A stretch of DNA of 64,000 nt from Daedaleopsis sinensis (lineage: Eukaryota > Basidiomycota > Agaricomycetes > Polyporales > Polyporaceae), in the NCBI GenBank assembly GCA_033807695.1, contig CM066305.1:3472001-3536000 (forward strand). Reading direction: 5' to 3'. Positions within the stretch are counted from its first letter, which is position 1; each line of letters begins with the position of its first letter. Below the pieces are notes generated by a model, which worked only from the letters and a program-made list of their open reading frames with translations, ran no database searches and was not told the DNA's origin. Positions 1-14,100 of the stretch are shown here, piece by piece. Position numbers and translations under genes: made by a program.

Positions 1-58
1 GCGCGGAGGAGTCGCCGAAGGGGGAGTGGTGCGGGAGGTCTTCGTGAAAGCTGGACAT
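1..58 (-). CDS. N-terminal start of an unidentified reverse-strand gene, cut by window edge
   Basis: A reverse-strand ATG at 58-56 opens a frame that stays open to the window edge and reads MSSFHEDLPHHSPFGDSSA, a composition (acidic, Ser/Pro/Phe) like the disordered N-termini of trafficking proteins. Only 19 codons are visible, so no function can be given. It would be divergent from the uracil phosphoribosyltransferase gene about 1.5 kb away. It could be chance. Confidence 0.3.
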   Translation of the reverse strand, partial: MSSFHEDLPHHSPFGDSSA

Positions 59-2918
<2,860 letters not shown>

Positions 2919-3668
2919 TCGAACTTAGGGGGGTACTTCGTTGCCGGAAGGACGCGCACTGTGTCTGGCGGAGGACTAGCGGCTCCTACGGCCGAGGAAT
3001 GTCGGACGAAAGATGCGCGTCGTTCGGACGTACGAGAGCATATCCACCCAACTTGCGGCCGAAGCATGTATGATATCATGACGGAGGAGTGCGCAATGTG
3101 AGCTTGGTTTGCAGCCGCCAGCTGGTGTACAGTGAGTACTCCGATCTCGGCCAGACCCTCCACCCCAGGTTAAGTGCTCCGAGACCGGGAGTGGGGCCTA
3201 CTGCCACGTAGGGGTATGGGCGGGGAATGGACCGAGGCTCTGGACAATGTGTGCGAAGCCGTTAAACCCAGGAGTGATAGACTGTGCGAAGGGTGTTATA
3301 TGGATGGAGGTTATAGAAGCGTGTTCGAGGAGGAGCGGTATAGACATTGAAATTCGGCGGCAATGTGCGCGATATAGACACACATGCAGGAGCGCAGTGC
3401 AGCGTACAACAACAATATTTCTAGTGGATGCCCGTGTCGCAATACTATAGGTTTAGAATTGGGAGAAGGAGGAGGAAGGAGGACAGGGTCGCTTACAAGA
3501 ATATATGGTCGCCTGTGATCTGGCCGATCGCGCGTGAGGGAGTAAGTACATACTAGTACGTACCTGGCTCGAGTCTTTCCTCCAGCCCTTCCTCCCCCAG
3601 CTTATTTGTCCCGGTCCGTTCTCTCGTCCCAGTCCCCCTCCCCTCCCCTCCGCCCCCTCTCATACGCC
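2919..3668. other. Intergenic between UPRT and EMG1
   Basis: About 750 bp containing the UPRT 3' end and the EMG1 promoter. Small open frames (reverse 2891-3163, forward 3247-3450) look random. The 60 bp before the EMG1 ATG are strongly pyrimidine-rich (CT tract, 3575-3665), typical of fungal transcription start regions. Nothing else recognised. Confidence 0.5.
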
Positions 3669-5175
3669 ATGCCCGTCGCTGTCGCCCCCCGTCGCCGCCG
3701 ACACTCCGGCAACATCACCCGCCCAGTCCTTTCTCCCGTCGAGCAGCCGTCCGCGTCAGACCTTTTCTCAGACATCCCCGCTCGCCCCAAGTCGACGCCC
3801 CCGACCGAGCGCAGGCGCGAGAAGCGTTACACAGACTCCTCCGAGAGCGACGAGTCCGAGTCGAGCGAGGAGGACGAGACGGAAAAGGAAGGGGAGCCAG
3901 GCTACGGGGATGACATGCAGATCGACCACCGGGTCGGCTCTTCCGCCGCACCCGCTGCTCAACCAGCTACCACCACCACCGTTTCCGCCGCCGCCCACCT
4001 CGCCGCCGCATCCGCTATCCTCGCGGACTCGAAAAGCAACATCGCGCACGACAGACCGACACGGCCACTCCCGTCATCGAAGGCGAGAAAAATGCAGCAG
4101 CAGACGCAGACGCACGCGAACAACCCGCTCGCCCAGCAGGCGAACCCGCTCATGCTCCCCGTGCAGGCGCACGTCCCCAAGGGCGCCGCCGCGGCCAGCC
4201 AGCGGCGGCTGTACGTCATCCTCGAGCAGGCGTGTCTGGAGGCGTACCGGGTGAGCACGGTTGGGCGGGGCAGGAACGGGCGAGAGGGCGACGTCAAGTA
4301 CGCGCTCTTGAACTGCGACGACCACCAGGGCATCTTGGCGAAGACGGGGAGGGACATCGCGGACGCACGGCCGGACATCACCCACCAGGTATGTGTCTCT
4401 TTCCTCGCTGCCGGGGGTGTGAAGTGTGGATGAAGACGATCGCTGACAAGGGGGCGGCGCGGGTGCTAGTGCTTGTTGACGCTGCTCGACTCGCCTCTGA
4501 ACAAGGCGGGCTTGCTGCAGGTCTACATCCACACCGCTAAGGGTGTGCTCATCGAGGTGAACCCTCATGTGCGCATTCCGAGGACGTTCAAGCGGTTCAG
4601 TGGCCTGATGGGTGCGTCGGCAAATTTTATCTGATAGCTGTGTGGCTCATGGGGGTGCATAATATAGTGCAACTGCTGCACAAGCTGTCGATCCGTGGGG
4701 TCAATGGGCCCGAAAAACTGCTCAAAGTTATCAAGGTGCGTGTTTTACATGTGCCCCCCACACTTGACCAGCTCACATGTGTACGTCAAGAACCCGGTCA
4801 CGGAGCATCTCCCCGCGAACACGATCAAGCTCAGTACGTACTCTTTATGCCCGGTCACCTGGCTGTACGGCGATGTTGACACGATCTGGATTCTTAGCTC
4901 TCTCCGGAGATGCGCCGACAGTGAAGCTGTCACAGTATCTGCCCACTCTCCCGGAGACGCACAACATCGCGGTGTTCGTCGGGGCGATGGCCCGTGGCAA
5001 GGACGACTTTGCAGATGGGCTCGTGGATGAGAAGATCGCTATCAGCCAATTCCCTCTCAGCGCGTCAGTTGCGTGCGGGAAGGTGAGTCTGGCTCATAGG
5101 GTGTGTTATCACGGATGCTGATATATGTGGCAACAGTTCTGCTGCGCGCTCGAGGACCTCTGGGACATCGTTTAA
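3669..5175 (+). CDS. EMG1: Ribosome biogenesis protein Emg1/Nep1 (18S rRNA pseudouridine N1-methyltransferase)
   Basis: SPOUT-class methyltransferase of the nucleolar small-subunit processome; known family role is N1-methylation of a hypermodified pseudouridine in 18S rRNA and 40S assembly. Exon 1 runs 3669-4388 and later exons are near 4452-4611, 4667-4736, 4788-4830, 4898-5082 and 5136-5175. Joined product is about 400 residues. The catalytic region starts near residue 178 ([17 protein letters not shown]) and includes [69 protein letters not shown] and the end [12 protein letters not shown]. Odd: an N-terminal extension of roughly 170 residues, Ser/Glu/Asp-rich then Ala/Pro/Gln-rich, much longer than in yeast (252 residues in total). 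The ATG at 3669 is used because the frame upstream has only a TTG. Confidence 0.93.
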
Positions 5176-6037
5176 GGGCAGCCACGCCTTTTCTTTGGCT
5201 GCTCCCAACTACTGCTTCCGCCGAACAACCTACCGCTTTCCTCTTCCATCGCATCGGGTCACCTTGAAGTTGTGTATATCTGTCACTCATTTACTGCTCA
5301 CGACCACTGCACTTCAACCTGCAACGCAACCACTGCATCCCCCATCCCCCTTCTCCTTCCCCTTCATGCATCCCGTTACCCGTTACCCCTCCCTCACGCA
5401 CGCACCCCCACCCATCCACCCCCATCCACCATCCTAGCACACCGTCACGCACACGACATGATTAGCTGGCGATCGACGTCCCTTGGCGCGCCGACATACC
5501 GATACAACACGCGTGCCCGCATTGCTGGCTATTGGCCGCGTCCATAGTGTATTACACTTCCCCGAGTAGATAGCCCGGCGCATATCGCGACTCAACTTGC
5601 GATCCCGGGCTTTGTACATCAGTAATAAAAAGTGTTTGTAGCAGTACCATCTCTTCGTTTGCTATCAAGATGGGCTATCATAGTACTACTACTAATAGTA
5701 CCTGTGGCCGCTACAATTGCAGTGCTGCAACGATGATGATACGATGACCGCGTACTGGAGTTGTCGACAGGCGCCCGGTGGCTATAGATGATCATTTCCA
5801 TTTAGAGCTGGCTCCTCCGCCTCATCATCCATTTTCTGTTCTTGACCACCACCTCCTCGACCTCCTTGCACAACCATCACGATACCCGCTCACGCAACAC
5901 TACTGTATAACGTACGCGTAGAAGAACCACGGTAAACGGCACGCGCGCCTGATACACGATAACCGCGATCCCAAGATCCCGAAGAGCTCAGCACGCCGAA
6001 CCCCCACAGCACACTCCTTCAGACACCTCCAGCAACC
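5176..6037. other. Intergenic between EMG1 and SEC14
   Basis: About 860 bp. It is C-rich at 5330-5450 (CCCATCC-type low complexity) and A+T-rich at 5560-5720, with taatagtacta palindromes. No coding sequence recognised. The SEC14 5' UTR is probably within the last 100 bp. Confidence 0.5.
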
Positions 6038-7311
6038 ATGACGACGATGAGCGACGCCGCGAGCGCGAGCGCGATGCCCGAGGGCGTGACGAACCCCAAC
6101 TACAAGCCACTCCCCGGCCGCCTGGGCAACCTCACGGTCCCCCAGCAGCACGCCCTGGAGAAGCTCAAGAAGGAGCTCCAGGACGAGGGCAAGTTCGTCC
6201 CCGAGCGCCATGACGATGCTACGCTCCTCAGGTGCGTCTCTTTTCCTCGTCACTCTGCCCTGCTCTGTCCTGTCCTGCCTTGACGGGGCGGGTGGGGCGG
6301 GTCATCACGCGAAGAGAGCTTGGCATGCTGATGTCGGGTTTTGCTGGTTGCGTGGATGGCGGGTGTGGCGGGTGTCTGGCTGGCTGGGCGTGTTCTCTGT
6401 GACACAGGTTCCTGCGCGCACGCAAGTTCGACGTCCCGAAGGCGAAGGAGATGCTGCTCGCCTGCGAGCAATGGCGGGTCACCTTCGGCGTGGACGACCT
6501 CGTCAAGTGAGTAGAGACGTGTCACCCGTCCTCCCGCGGGCACGGAGCGCTGACGGTGGCGGCGCGTGCATAGGAACTTCGATTTCAAGGAGAAGGAGGC
6601 GGTGGACAAGTACTACCCCCAGTACTACCACAAAACCGACAAGGTCCGTCTGCGCTCTCCTGCGAACGTGTCACCTGCGTTGCGCGCAGCTCGCTGATGA
6701 CTGTCCACGCGCATTACACCCGTGTCTTTATCGCCACGCCACATCGGTATGCATCGCCCCTCGTACGACGTCCCACGTCCCACGTCCGTCCACAGGAGGG
6801 CCGCCCGATATACATCGAGCGTCTCGGGCTGCTCGACATCAAGGCGCTCTACCAGATCACGTCGCAGGAGCGGCAGCTGCAGCGACTCGTGTACGAGTAC
6901 GAGAGGTTCCTGACCGAGCGCCTGCCGGCGTGCTCGAAGGCGATCGGGCACCCGGTCGAGACGTCGTGCACGATCCTCGACCTCAAGGACGTCTCGCTCG
7001 GGAACTTCTACCGCGTGAAGGACTACGTGATGGAGGCGTCCAAGATCGGCCAGGACCGCTACCCGGAGACGATGGGCAAGTTCTACATCATCAACGCGCC
7101 CTGGACGTTCTCCGCCGTCTGGCGCCTCATCAAGCCCTGGCTCGACGAGGCGACCGTCGCGAAGATCGACATCCTCGGCGCGGACTACAAGCCGACGCTG
7201 CTCGCGCAGATCCCCGCCGAGAGCCTGCCGAAGGAGTTTGGGGGCGCGTGCGCGTGCGCGGGCGGGTGCTCGCTCAGCGACGCGGGCCCGTGGAACCCGC
7301 AGAAGGAGTAG
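6038..7311 (+). CDS. SEC14: Sec14-type phosphatidylinositol/phosphatidylcholine transfer protein
   Basis: Cytosolic and Golgi lipid-exchange protein that couples PI and PC metabolism to secretion (known for Sec14). Four exons (6038-6230, about 6409-6507, about 6574-6642, about 6796-7311) give about 292 residues, close to yeast Sec14 (304). The CRAL-TRIO N-terminal helices lie at about 28-105 ([20 protein letters not shown]). The lipid-binding CRAL-TRIO domain lies at about 120-265, with [36 protein letters not shown] and [14 protein letters not shown]. The C-terminal signature EFGGAC...[11 protein letters not shown] is typical of true Sec14 rather than of the wider CRAL-TRIO family. No frame damage seen. 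Single gene with its own promoter. Confidence 0.95.
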
Positions 7312-7948
7312 AGAGGGCGGTGGCAAGTCCTGAGCCGGCCCTGGCAGGGAAGACGGCGTCCCCTGGGGACAGGCTGTGGTGTAGTAGGTAGCAGAGAATG
7401 TTGAGGGGACATTGCCGATCTGACTCGCCGGATATCCTCGACTGGTCGCCGCCGTGGTGGTGTTAACGATGAATCGTGCGTGGTCGTATTCTTTACACGT
7501 AGCCGTATATTATTATCAAGATCGATGCGGACGGTGTGCATACGAATCGGAGAGAAGGGTTGACGTGTGTTCGCAGGGCGGCGGTTCGACATGTAACACA
7601 AGTTTTGTGGTTCAGCCGACTGACCCAGCGTACCGCAACAGCCACTAGTCCCTTCTTCCGTCAACCTGAGGAAACTTTGTCTACATACTAACATTTGCGA
7701 GGTGAATGTTAGCGTTAAAACGTTCAAGGTTACGCATGTACGCTCGGCGGAAGTGGTGGTCTGGCAAACGTGCTGGGTCCTCTTTCGACCTCGGTCCGGA
7801 CTCCGGAGACACGCTCAAGCGCCCATGACCGAGTGTCACACTAGTGCGAACCGTCGACGTGCACCGTGACCGAGTCGTTGCAACTTGCCTGAGTTTAGGC
7901 TCGTAAACCACCCTCTCGCTCTTCGTCCCTCTGAGGAGAGGCTGGACC
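7312..7948. other. Intergenic 3' of SEC14
   Basis: About 640 bp of 3' flank. The open frame at reverse 7681-7950 runs into the MITE end and has no recognisable domain. Nothing else supported. Confidence 0.45.
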
Positions 7949-8257
7949 ATCCTAGGAGGGGGGGTGCGGGTGACCCCCGTGGGAACGTCGGAGCTTCAAT
8001 TGATACATGAGCGAAGACTCCCCACCATATCTATAGCTTGAGCATGTTCTCAATTCTGCAGGATGTTACTGAGAGACCCACTGAGTACTTCCTGAAATTA
8101 TCTGGAGGCATGGGTGCTTCAAGGATGTGTACGGGGTCCATTCGTATCTGAGCCTGGGTGACTGGGCGCTTGGAGAGAGCAGGCGCTCACGAAGGCCTCA
8201 GGTGCGTTCGAACTCCGACGTTCCCACGGGGGTCACCCGCACCCCTCCTCCTAGGAT
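7949..8257. mobile_element. 309-bp MITE with about 45-bp terminal inverted repeats
   Basis: The left end (7949-7994) begins ATCCTAGGAGG and continues through GGTGCGGGTGACCCCCG and GGGAACGTCGGAG. The reverse complement of 8213-8257 repeats this with one substitution in about 45 bp. The internal 218 bp have no open frame. The terminal CCTAGG is itself palindromic. The flanking dinucleotide AT on both sides could be a 2-bp target duplication or part of the inverted repeat. Size and structure fit a non-autonomous DNA transposon; no superfamily can be assigned from this single copy. Confidence 0.75.
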
Positions 8258-8508
8258 GAACAAGCCTACCTGAGTTGAAGTTCTTGAATCGGAAGTCCTG
8301 TTTATCGCCAGGCCAGGAAATTGGATCCATCCCGAATAGCCCTAGTCAAGCCCCAGCACTCAGGATCTAGCTGATGTCTCTGTATGTGAGTGTACTACTA
8401 CTTAATAGTATCAGCCACCGCAGTCTGCTGAGGCTCACCAGTACTTACTAGTAGTGGTAGCATTCCAGAATACATTAATTCACCAACATTTCAAGAGCCC
8501 CGGCAATC

Positions 8509-10527
8509 ATGTTACAAGCCCTCTCGTATGAAGAACCTTCTCTCAAAAACCTTCTGATCCTGGTGTCTTTCATCTATGTCACAAATGCTGTTCGAACCGC
8601 TGCAGATCACTTACTCCATGCTGGGATAGTTGCAGAGATCCTATCCGGTATCGTGTACGGGTCTCCTCTTGCCGCCCTCCTACCTATCGACTGGCAGACG
8701 ACCTTCACAACATTAGGATACCTCGGTCTTCTTCTCGTTGTCTTCGAAGGTAAGTAGTCGTCGGTCCGTTCACTTTCTCAGACTGACGGCGAGATTTCTT
8801 AGGCGGTCTTTCGACTAATCTCCCGGTCCTCCTCTCCAACCTACCCCTCTCGATCCTCTGCGCGCTGACGGGCATAGGCCTCCCTATTGCATTTTCGTTT
8901 GCGCTCCTCAACGCAGCCTTCGGATATCGTTCTCTCGAGGCATTCGCCGCCGGCGCTGCTCTATCTTCCACCAGCCTCGGCACGACGCTCGCAGCACTCA
9001 ACAGTGTTACCAAGTCGAGGGATTTCTCTGAGAAGGCATCTTTCCCACTGTCTGACCCCTCCATCCCTACGACTCGAGCCCGACGCAGTGAGGAATTCGA
9101 GGACACGAATGCGTCCACGCCGACCCTCCCGCCGCAGCCCTCTTTGCAACAATCACGTATCGGGACTATTCTCATCAGTGCCGCGATCATAGACGACGTT
9201 ATCGGCCTCGTCATTGCATCCCTTATACCCGCTCTCGTCTCCATCAACTCCGAGTCTTCCGGTGGTGTAAACGGCAGCCTCGCATGGACCATCGTCCGTC
9301 CTTTGCTCTCCTCATTTCTCGTCGCGCTCATCGGCTCTGTCGTCGCGCGCTTTGTCCTGCGCCCGCTCTTCTGCTGGCGCGGACTTGGCGAACGATGGTG
9401 CGCACCAACGCGTCCAGGGAAGCCCTGGGGTTGTCTCGACTTCTCGCGGGAAGGTGCTGGGTGGGGCACGGAAGCCCATGCTGATGCAGTCAAACTGCTA
9501 CTCATGGTCGCGACGCTCAGCGCTATGGCAGCGATCACTACTTGTGAGTCCATACCCTTACCATGCAGTCGCGATGACATATTGACCACTCCTCCCTCAG
9601 TCGTCGGGACTAGCGTTCTCTATGGGGCTTACGTCGCCGGTCTCATCCTTACATATATCTCTAAGCCTCATACGGCTGGCCGCTCTTCCGGCAGCGCTTT
9701 CGATGCGAGCGAGGAAGTGTCCAGAGCGGAAGCCCTCTCCTTCGAAGATGCGTTCACGCGCACAATTGGGCCCCTGCAGAACTACCTATTCCTCCCGCTG
9801 TTCTTTGCCAGCATCGGGTTCGCTATCGTAAGTCGCTGACGCTTGCTCCCCCGTAGTCAAACGGATTTAAGGCACTTACCACATAAATTCACAGCCATTT
9901 CTCGACCTTTGGCACCCTACCGTCCTCTGGCGCGGCATCGTCTACTCCGTGCTTATGTGCCTCGCCAAACTCGCAGTCGGCCTCCCCATCCTCCTCTACC
10001 CAGCCGCGCTCGCATCCGCCTCGAGCCTCGCCGCACCGCTCCGCAGCGACCGCATCGCGACACGCACGTACCTCACTTCCGTCTGGCATCGTCTTTTCCG
10101 CCGACCCAATGCCAGTGCTGGTTCGCAGGCACCCTCGCCGCCCACTCCATCAGTTGACACCACCGCCGCCAACACGGGCACTCAGCGCCCCGACAGCCCC
10201 GTGCCCCAGACCCGCGCACCGGCGACCTCGGCTCGGTCGTCTCTTCCCGCCGCGGTCTTCATGGGCGTCGCGATGGTCTCGCGGGGCGAGATCGGTCTCC
10301 TGATCGCCCAGCTCGCGCGCCCTTCGGAAAGCACGAGCGCCGGCTCATCCTCGTCCTCGGGCACAGGCACAGGCTCAGACCAGGCCGGCTCCGACGGGCT
10401 CCTGGGCGACGAAGCGTTCCTCGCGGCCATCTGGGCCATCCTCCTGTGCACGCTCGTTGGCCCAGTCAGCGTCGGGCTCGTTGTGCGGCGCTGGGGTGCG
10501 CGGGTCACGGCGGGGATATGGGCGTGA
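8509..10527 (+). CDS. Monovalent cation/H+ antiporter (CPA family Na+(K+)/H+ exchanger)
   Basis: Polytopic membrane exchanger moving Na+ or K+ against H+, at the plasma membrane or an endomembrane. Four exons (8509-8749, 8803-9543, 9601-9827, 9895-10527) join in frame to about 613 residues. Seen: an N-terminal hydrophobic series (LLILVSFIYVTNAV, EILSGIVYGSPLAALLP, LGYLGLLLVVFEGGLSTN), the SSTSLGTTLAAL segment, and the IDDVIGLVIASLIPAL helix carrying the paired Asp expected for electrogenic exchange. Later helices include LLMVATLSAMAAITT and LFFASIGFAI. MVSRGEIGLLIAQ matches the conserved end-of-domain helix. Two Ser/Gly/Pro-rich loops (about residues 480-525 and 555-575) look disordered. Substrate cannot be decided from sequence. 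Confidence 0.88.
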
Positions 10528-10785
10528 GCGAAGTACTGGATTGGTCCCTGAAAGGATGAACGGCCCGTATTGCGCAGGCCCTACTGGTGGGAGGGCCCTG
10601 CCACCAGTTGCAGGATGAGACTCAGCATGCTCGCAAGACGATCGTCACGGTGTCCCCGACTCGTTCTGTAGACCCCAGCTCCCGCCGGCGCAAGCGTTGT
10701 GCCTTGATGCAACGCTGAGGGACCGAGGCTTCGACGCTACTGCAGTCGGAGCACAAGCTTTGAAGTCGCGCGAAGTCATCACCTA
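10528..10785. other. Antiporter 3' flank with an 8-bp perfect hairpin
   Basis: The stretch 56-81 bp after the antiporter stop can fold as ACTGGTGG (10583-10590) with CCACCAGT (10601-10608) around a 10-nt loop. It may lie in the 3' UTR. No gene is visible here. Confidence 0.4.
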
Positions 10786-10873
10786 TAGGACCGCGACGTA
10801 CTGAGTGCTCGCCGCTGTCTACATGCTCCCTCACGCCGGCACCCCCAGGGAGAAGGAGGACGTCATGGACCAC
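10786..10873 (+). pseudogene. Degenerate fragment of the PDI gene
   Basis: About 85 bp aligning to the PDI exon at about 41713-41800. Shared stretches include GCTGTCTACA, CTCCCTCACGCC, CACCCCCA, GGAGAAG and AGGACGTCA. It differs by roughly a dozen substitutions and a 1-nt indel that breaks the frame. It has the same orientation as the PDI gene. It lies about 45 bp from the family-specific 3' flank of copy A, just as the real PDI gene lies next to relic D. This marks a segmental duplication, not a functional gene. Confidence 0.8.
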
Positions 10874-10916
10874 GCTAGCTCCTGACTGGTATCGGCTGAT
10901 GTGCGTAGATGCTTGC

Positions 10917-11175
10917 GAAACGATGGCTGTCGCTGGCTTGTGATTGCAAATTACTTATTGGAACGATTGGAACGACTGTTTCATTGGGAACAATCTGTAC
11001 AGAGACCGACATAGGTTCCATGCGCTGCGTCCAAGTAATATTACCATCGTTCGGGCATGAGTGAGCATAACCGCGAACTCACGCTGCCAAGCCTTACGGT
11101 CAGAACCACAGGAGACTGTTTGGAGCCACGGCAGACTGACCTCGTTTCATGAATGATAATGCAGAGAACGTCGCG
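10917..11175 (-). repeat. Conserved 3' flank (probable 3' UTR) of family copy A
   Basis: The segment is shared with 42721-42965 (3' of relic D), for example CATCGTTCGGGCATGA, CGCGAACTCACGCTGCCAAGC, GAGCCACGG and TGACCTCGTTTCA. Its end near the stop codon also matches the 3' side of fragment C at 25433-25490. It is absent downstream of copy E. Conservation across three copies shows that the duplications included downstream DNA. Confidence 0.7.
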
Positions 11176-14100
11176 TTAGGCGGCAGGCTCGAATTTGGAC
11201 TCCTCATCATTCGGCTTGGCAACTTTCTGCTTCTTCCACTTAGCACCGTCTTCGGCCGTCATCTTCTGCGCGACCTCAATCGGTCTCACGGTGTTCGAGT
11301 CGTGCGTCTGCTCGCAGAGATACTTCGCTTCACTGTCGGACTTGGGTTGCAGGTCAGGTGAGAACAGGGCGCGAATCCGAGGAGCGTGTTCGAGGACGAC
11401 GTATGCGATGAAAGTGGTCACATTGAGTGCGTCAAGTGGATTCGTCAAGTCGAGGATCGTGGCATGCTGGTCGGCAAGTATTGTGACCTAAAAGAGAAGG
11501 AACATGATCGTCAGTCATCAAGGAGGGATTCATAGTTATAGAAAGGAGATTGCAAAGACTCGGAGCACATACATCAACGTCAGCATAGCGGCGCTTCTGT
11601 TCCACAAGTTTCAGGAAAGCATCATAATCGACCATCGCGAGCGGAATGGCCTCTTCCCTCAAGTTCCTTAGATCCTCCACGGCTGAAAATGTATCACTCC
11701 ATGCGCAGGTGATGGCTCCTGCAGATCCGGTAGTGACGAGGCCGAACAGAGGGAATCGGAAGATACCGAAGAGCCGAAGGAAGGATGCCATCGCGAGGAG
11801 GTGCATGCGACTTTTGTAGGTCGCAGTCTCACTCGTGACATTCTTTCCGAACTCTGCGGCGAATAACGGGATGTGCAAGTCACGATCACTGGCAGCCTCC
11901 TGGGACGGTGCAGTAGTGCCAGCAGACAGTGCCTGGTTGGCTCCTGCCAGTCTTCGAGTTCCTTCATCCTTTGAGGGCGAGGTATGCAGGCCGTGCATTG
12001 CACCTGTCAGTACAGGCACTGTTCCACAGTCAGATGCGGCTTCGCGATATGCTTCTCTGTCTGTCTCAGTGAATGTCTGTCGTGGGTGGTTGTCGACAAA
12101 TACGCTGTCCATGAGACTGCCGCGGGGGTCAGCGCAAGACACAGGTTGGAGGCCGAGCACATCTGGAGTCCGCGGCTGGAATCCCCGAGTAGGTGTCCAG
12201 ATCGAGACGCTTTTCGCCACAGCGGCTGTACGATAGGCACTGGGAATAACAATGGTGATAATGCTGTCGGCCTTGCCCCGCATCGGTTCCTGATCGAACT
12301 CCTCGGCAGACGCGGTCTCAAGAGCATCATCCACCTTGTTCCACGATTTGTATGCCTCGGCACCATATTGATCTGTGTCCGCGCTAACAGCGGGATAGAG
12401 AGCGGCGAAAGCACTTAAGCTGTCTTCTCTGGCCTCCTTTCGCAGTACGAGGGGATTTTCTGATAAGGAAAGGATCGCTTCTCGCCTAAAAAGGTCGTCA
12501 ATGGATTCAATGATATCGAAGGAGTCGACCTGGAAAGTAGTACTTACTCATAGCGCACATCAACCTTTCGGCAGCTTGTGACAATCGACTGCATGAGTTG
12601 GTCCCATAGGCGGTATGCTGCCTCGTTGTGATTTTTGACCTTCGATGCCAACTCCTCGTTCGTGTTGTCCGTGATTTGTTCGTTGATGCAGTCTCGAAGT
12701 GCACGAGAAATCTCCACCACGTGTAGAATCGAGCAAAAGCTGTCTCGAACCACCTTCTCAATCACTGGTCGCATGTTCCCCAAAAAGGCATTTCCGTGCA
12801 TAGATGCCTCGTAGGCTTCGCGCAGGTCCTGGATAATGCTGCTCATCTGAGGACTTAGGCAAACGTTGCTGACTGACTCCTATCTTTCTGTTAGAGCGGT
12901 TTCGAGATAGGAACACAATGAAAACATACAAGGCCGTCGCTGAAGCTGACAAGCGCAGACGCGTGTACATAGACGTCAGGGAAGATGACGACCGGTTCGA
13001 AGCGCTTGGGGTCTTGGACCGAGCATACAATGCCTCGATGACAGAATAAGTAGATTCTCATTCGAGTTGGGGCTTCGCCGACTCGAGCGTAACTGTATGC
13101 TTGACATCAGTGACCATTTCGGCTGAGCAAGAGCTATGATCTCTTACTATAACGCGGCGCTCGAACTGATGATATACAACGGTTAGTCCCAAAGGCTCCA
13201 AACTTAGCAGGGATATGGCATGCGATCGATACGTACCTGCCATTTTGGTCGCCGCAACCGTCTGAGTCGCCGGCCGATCTGTCGTGGAGATGAGGACTGT
13301 ATTGTAAACGGAATATATTTTTAGCGTTCTCACCTTTCAGTCCCAGGACTTGTCTCTTGTGGCTCTGGCACCATGAGCGCGCCTTCGTTAGGATGATTTG
13401 TGTGCAGACGATCACTTGGCCTGTCACGATTGTGGTTATCAATTGGCGATGTGATAAGGGAGGAGACGTAAACGGACGCACCTCGAGGATATTTGTACCC
13501 TATAAGCCCATTGTTCAACCCTTGACCTATTCGCACTGGTATTATCCATCCCATCCTCTTGATCCCATAGTAGCTCCAATCGGGAATGTAAATCGGCCCG
13601 CCAAGGCAGGACCTCGAGGTCGAGACTGGCGGCTTCAATGCCACGGACATCCCTCATACGTCTGAGAACGATGAGAAGAGCAACGGCGTCCATCGGATTG
13701 CTCAGATCAAACGCATCCATGTCACTAGACAAAGAAGTCCGATGAACCTTGGGCTGAGCATAAATCAGCGAATGGTGCGCTCGGAATGGGCAGCGAAGAC
13801 TGACAAGGTCATCGCCAACCTCCACGTCTTCATCAAGCCAGCCGATGATGACGCGCACAACTGTGCTTGTTCTATCGCAAGCAATCCCGATCAAAACCTC
13901 ATCAAGGCCAAGTGAAGATCGGTGGTATAGGGCACTGGCAAGAAGGGTCTCGATACTGTCTGTGAGATCAACGCAGAGAACGGTTGGTTCTTGAACTTCG
14001 TGGTCGGCCGAGCATAGTAGCTGCTGGTCGTGACCATCACACAGACTAGCTTCGTCGTCGTCGCTGAGATCTTCCCCAGGTGCGGGTTCGTCTCGATACC

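Noticed and set aside
8201..8220. tRNA-like GTTCGAACTCC box within the MITE
   Set aside because: No A box, no acceptor stem at the right distance; it belongs to the inverted repeat.
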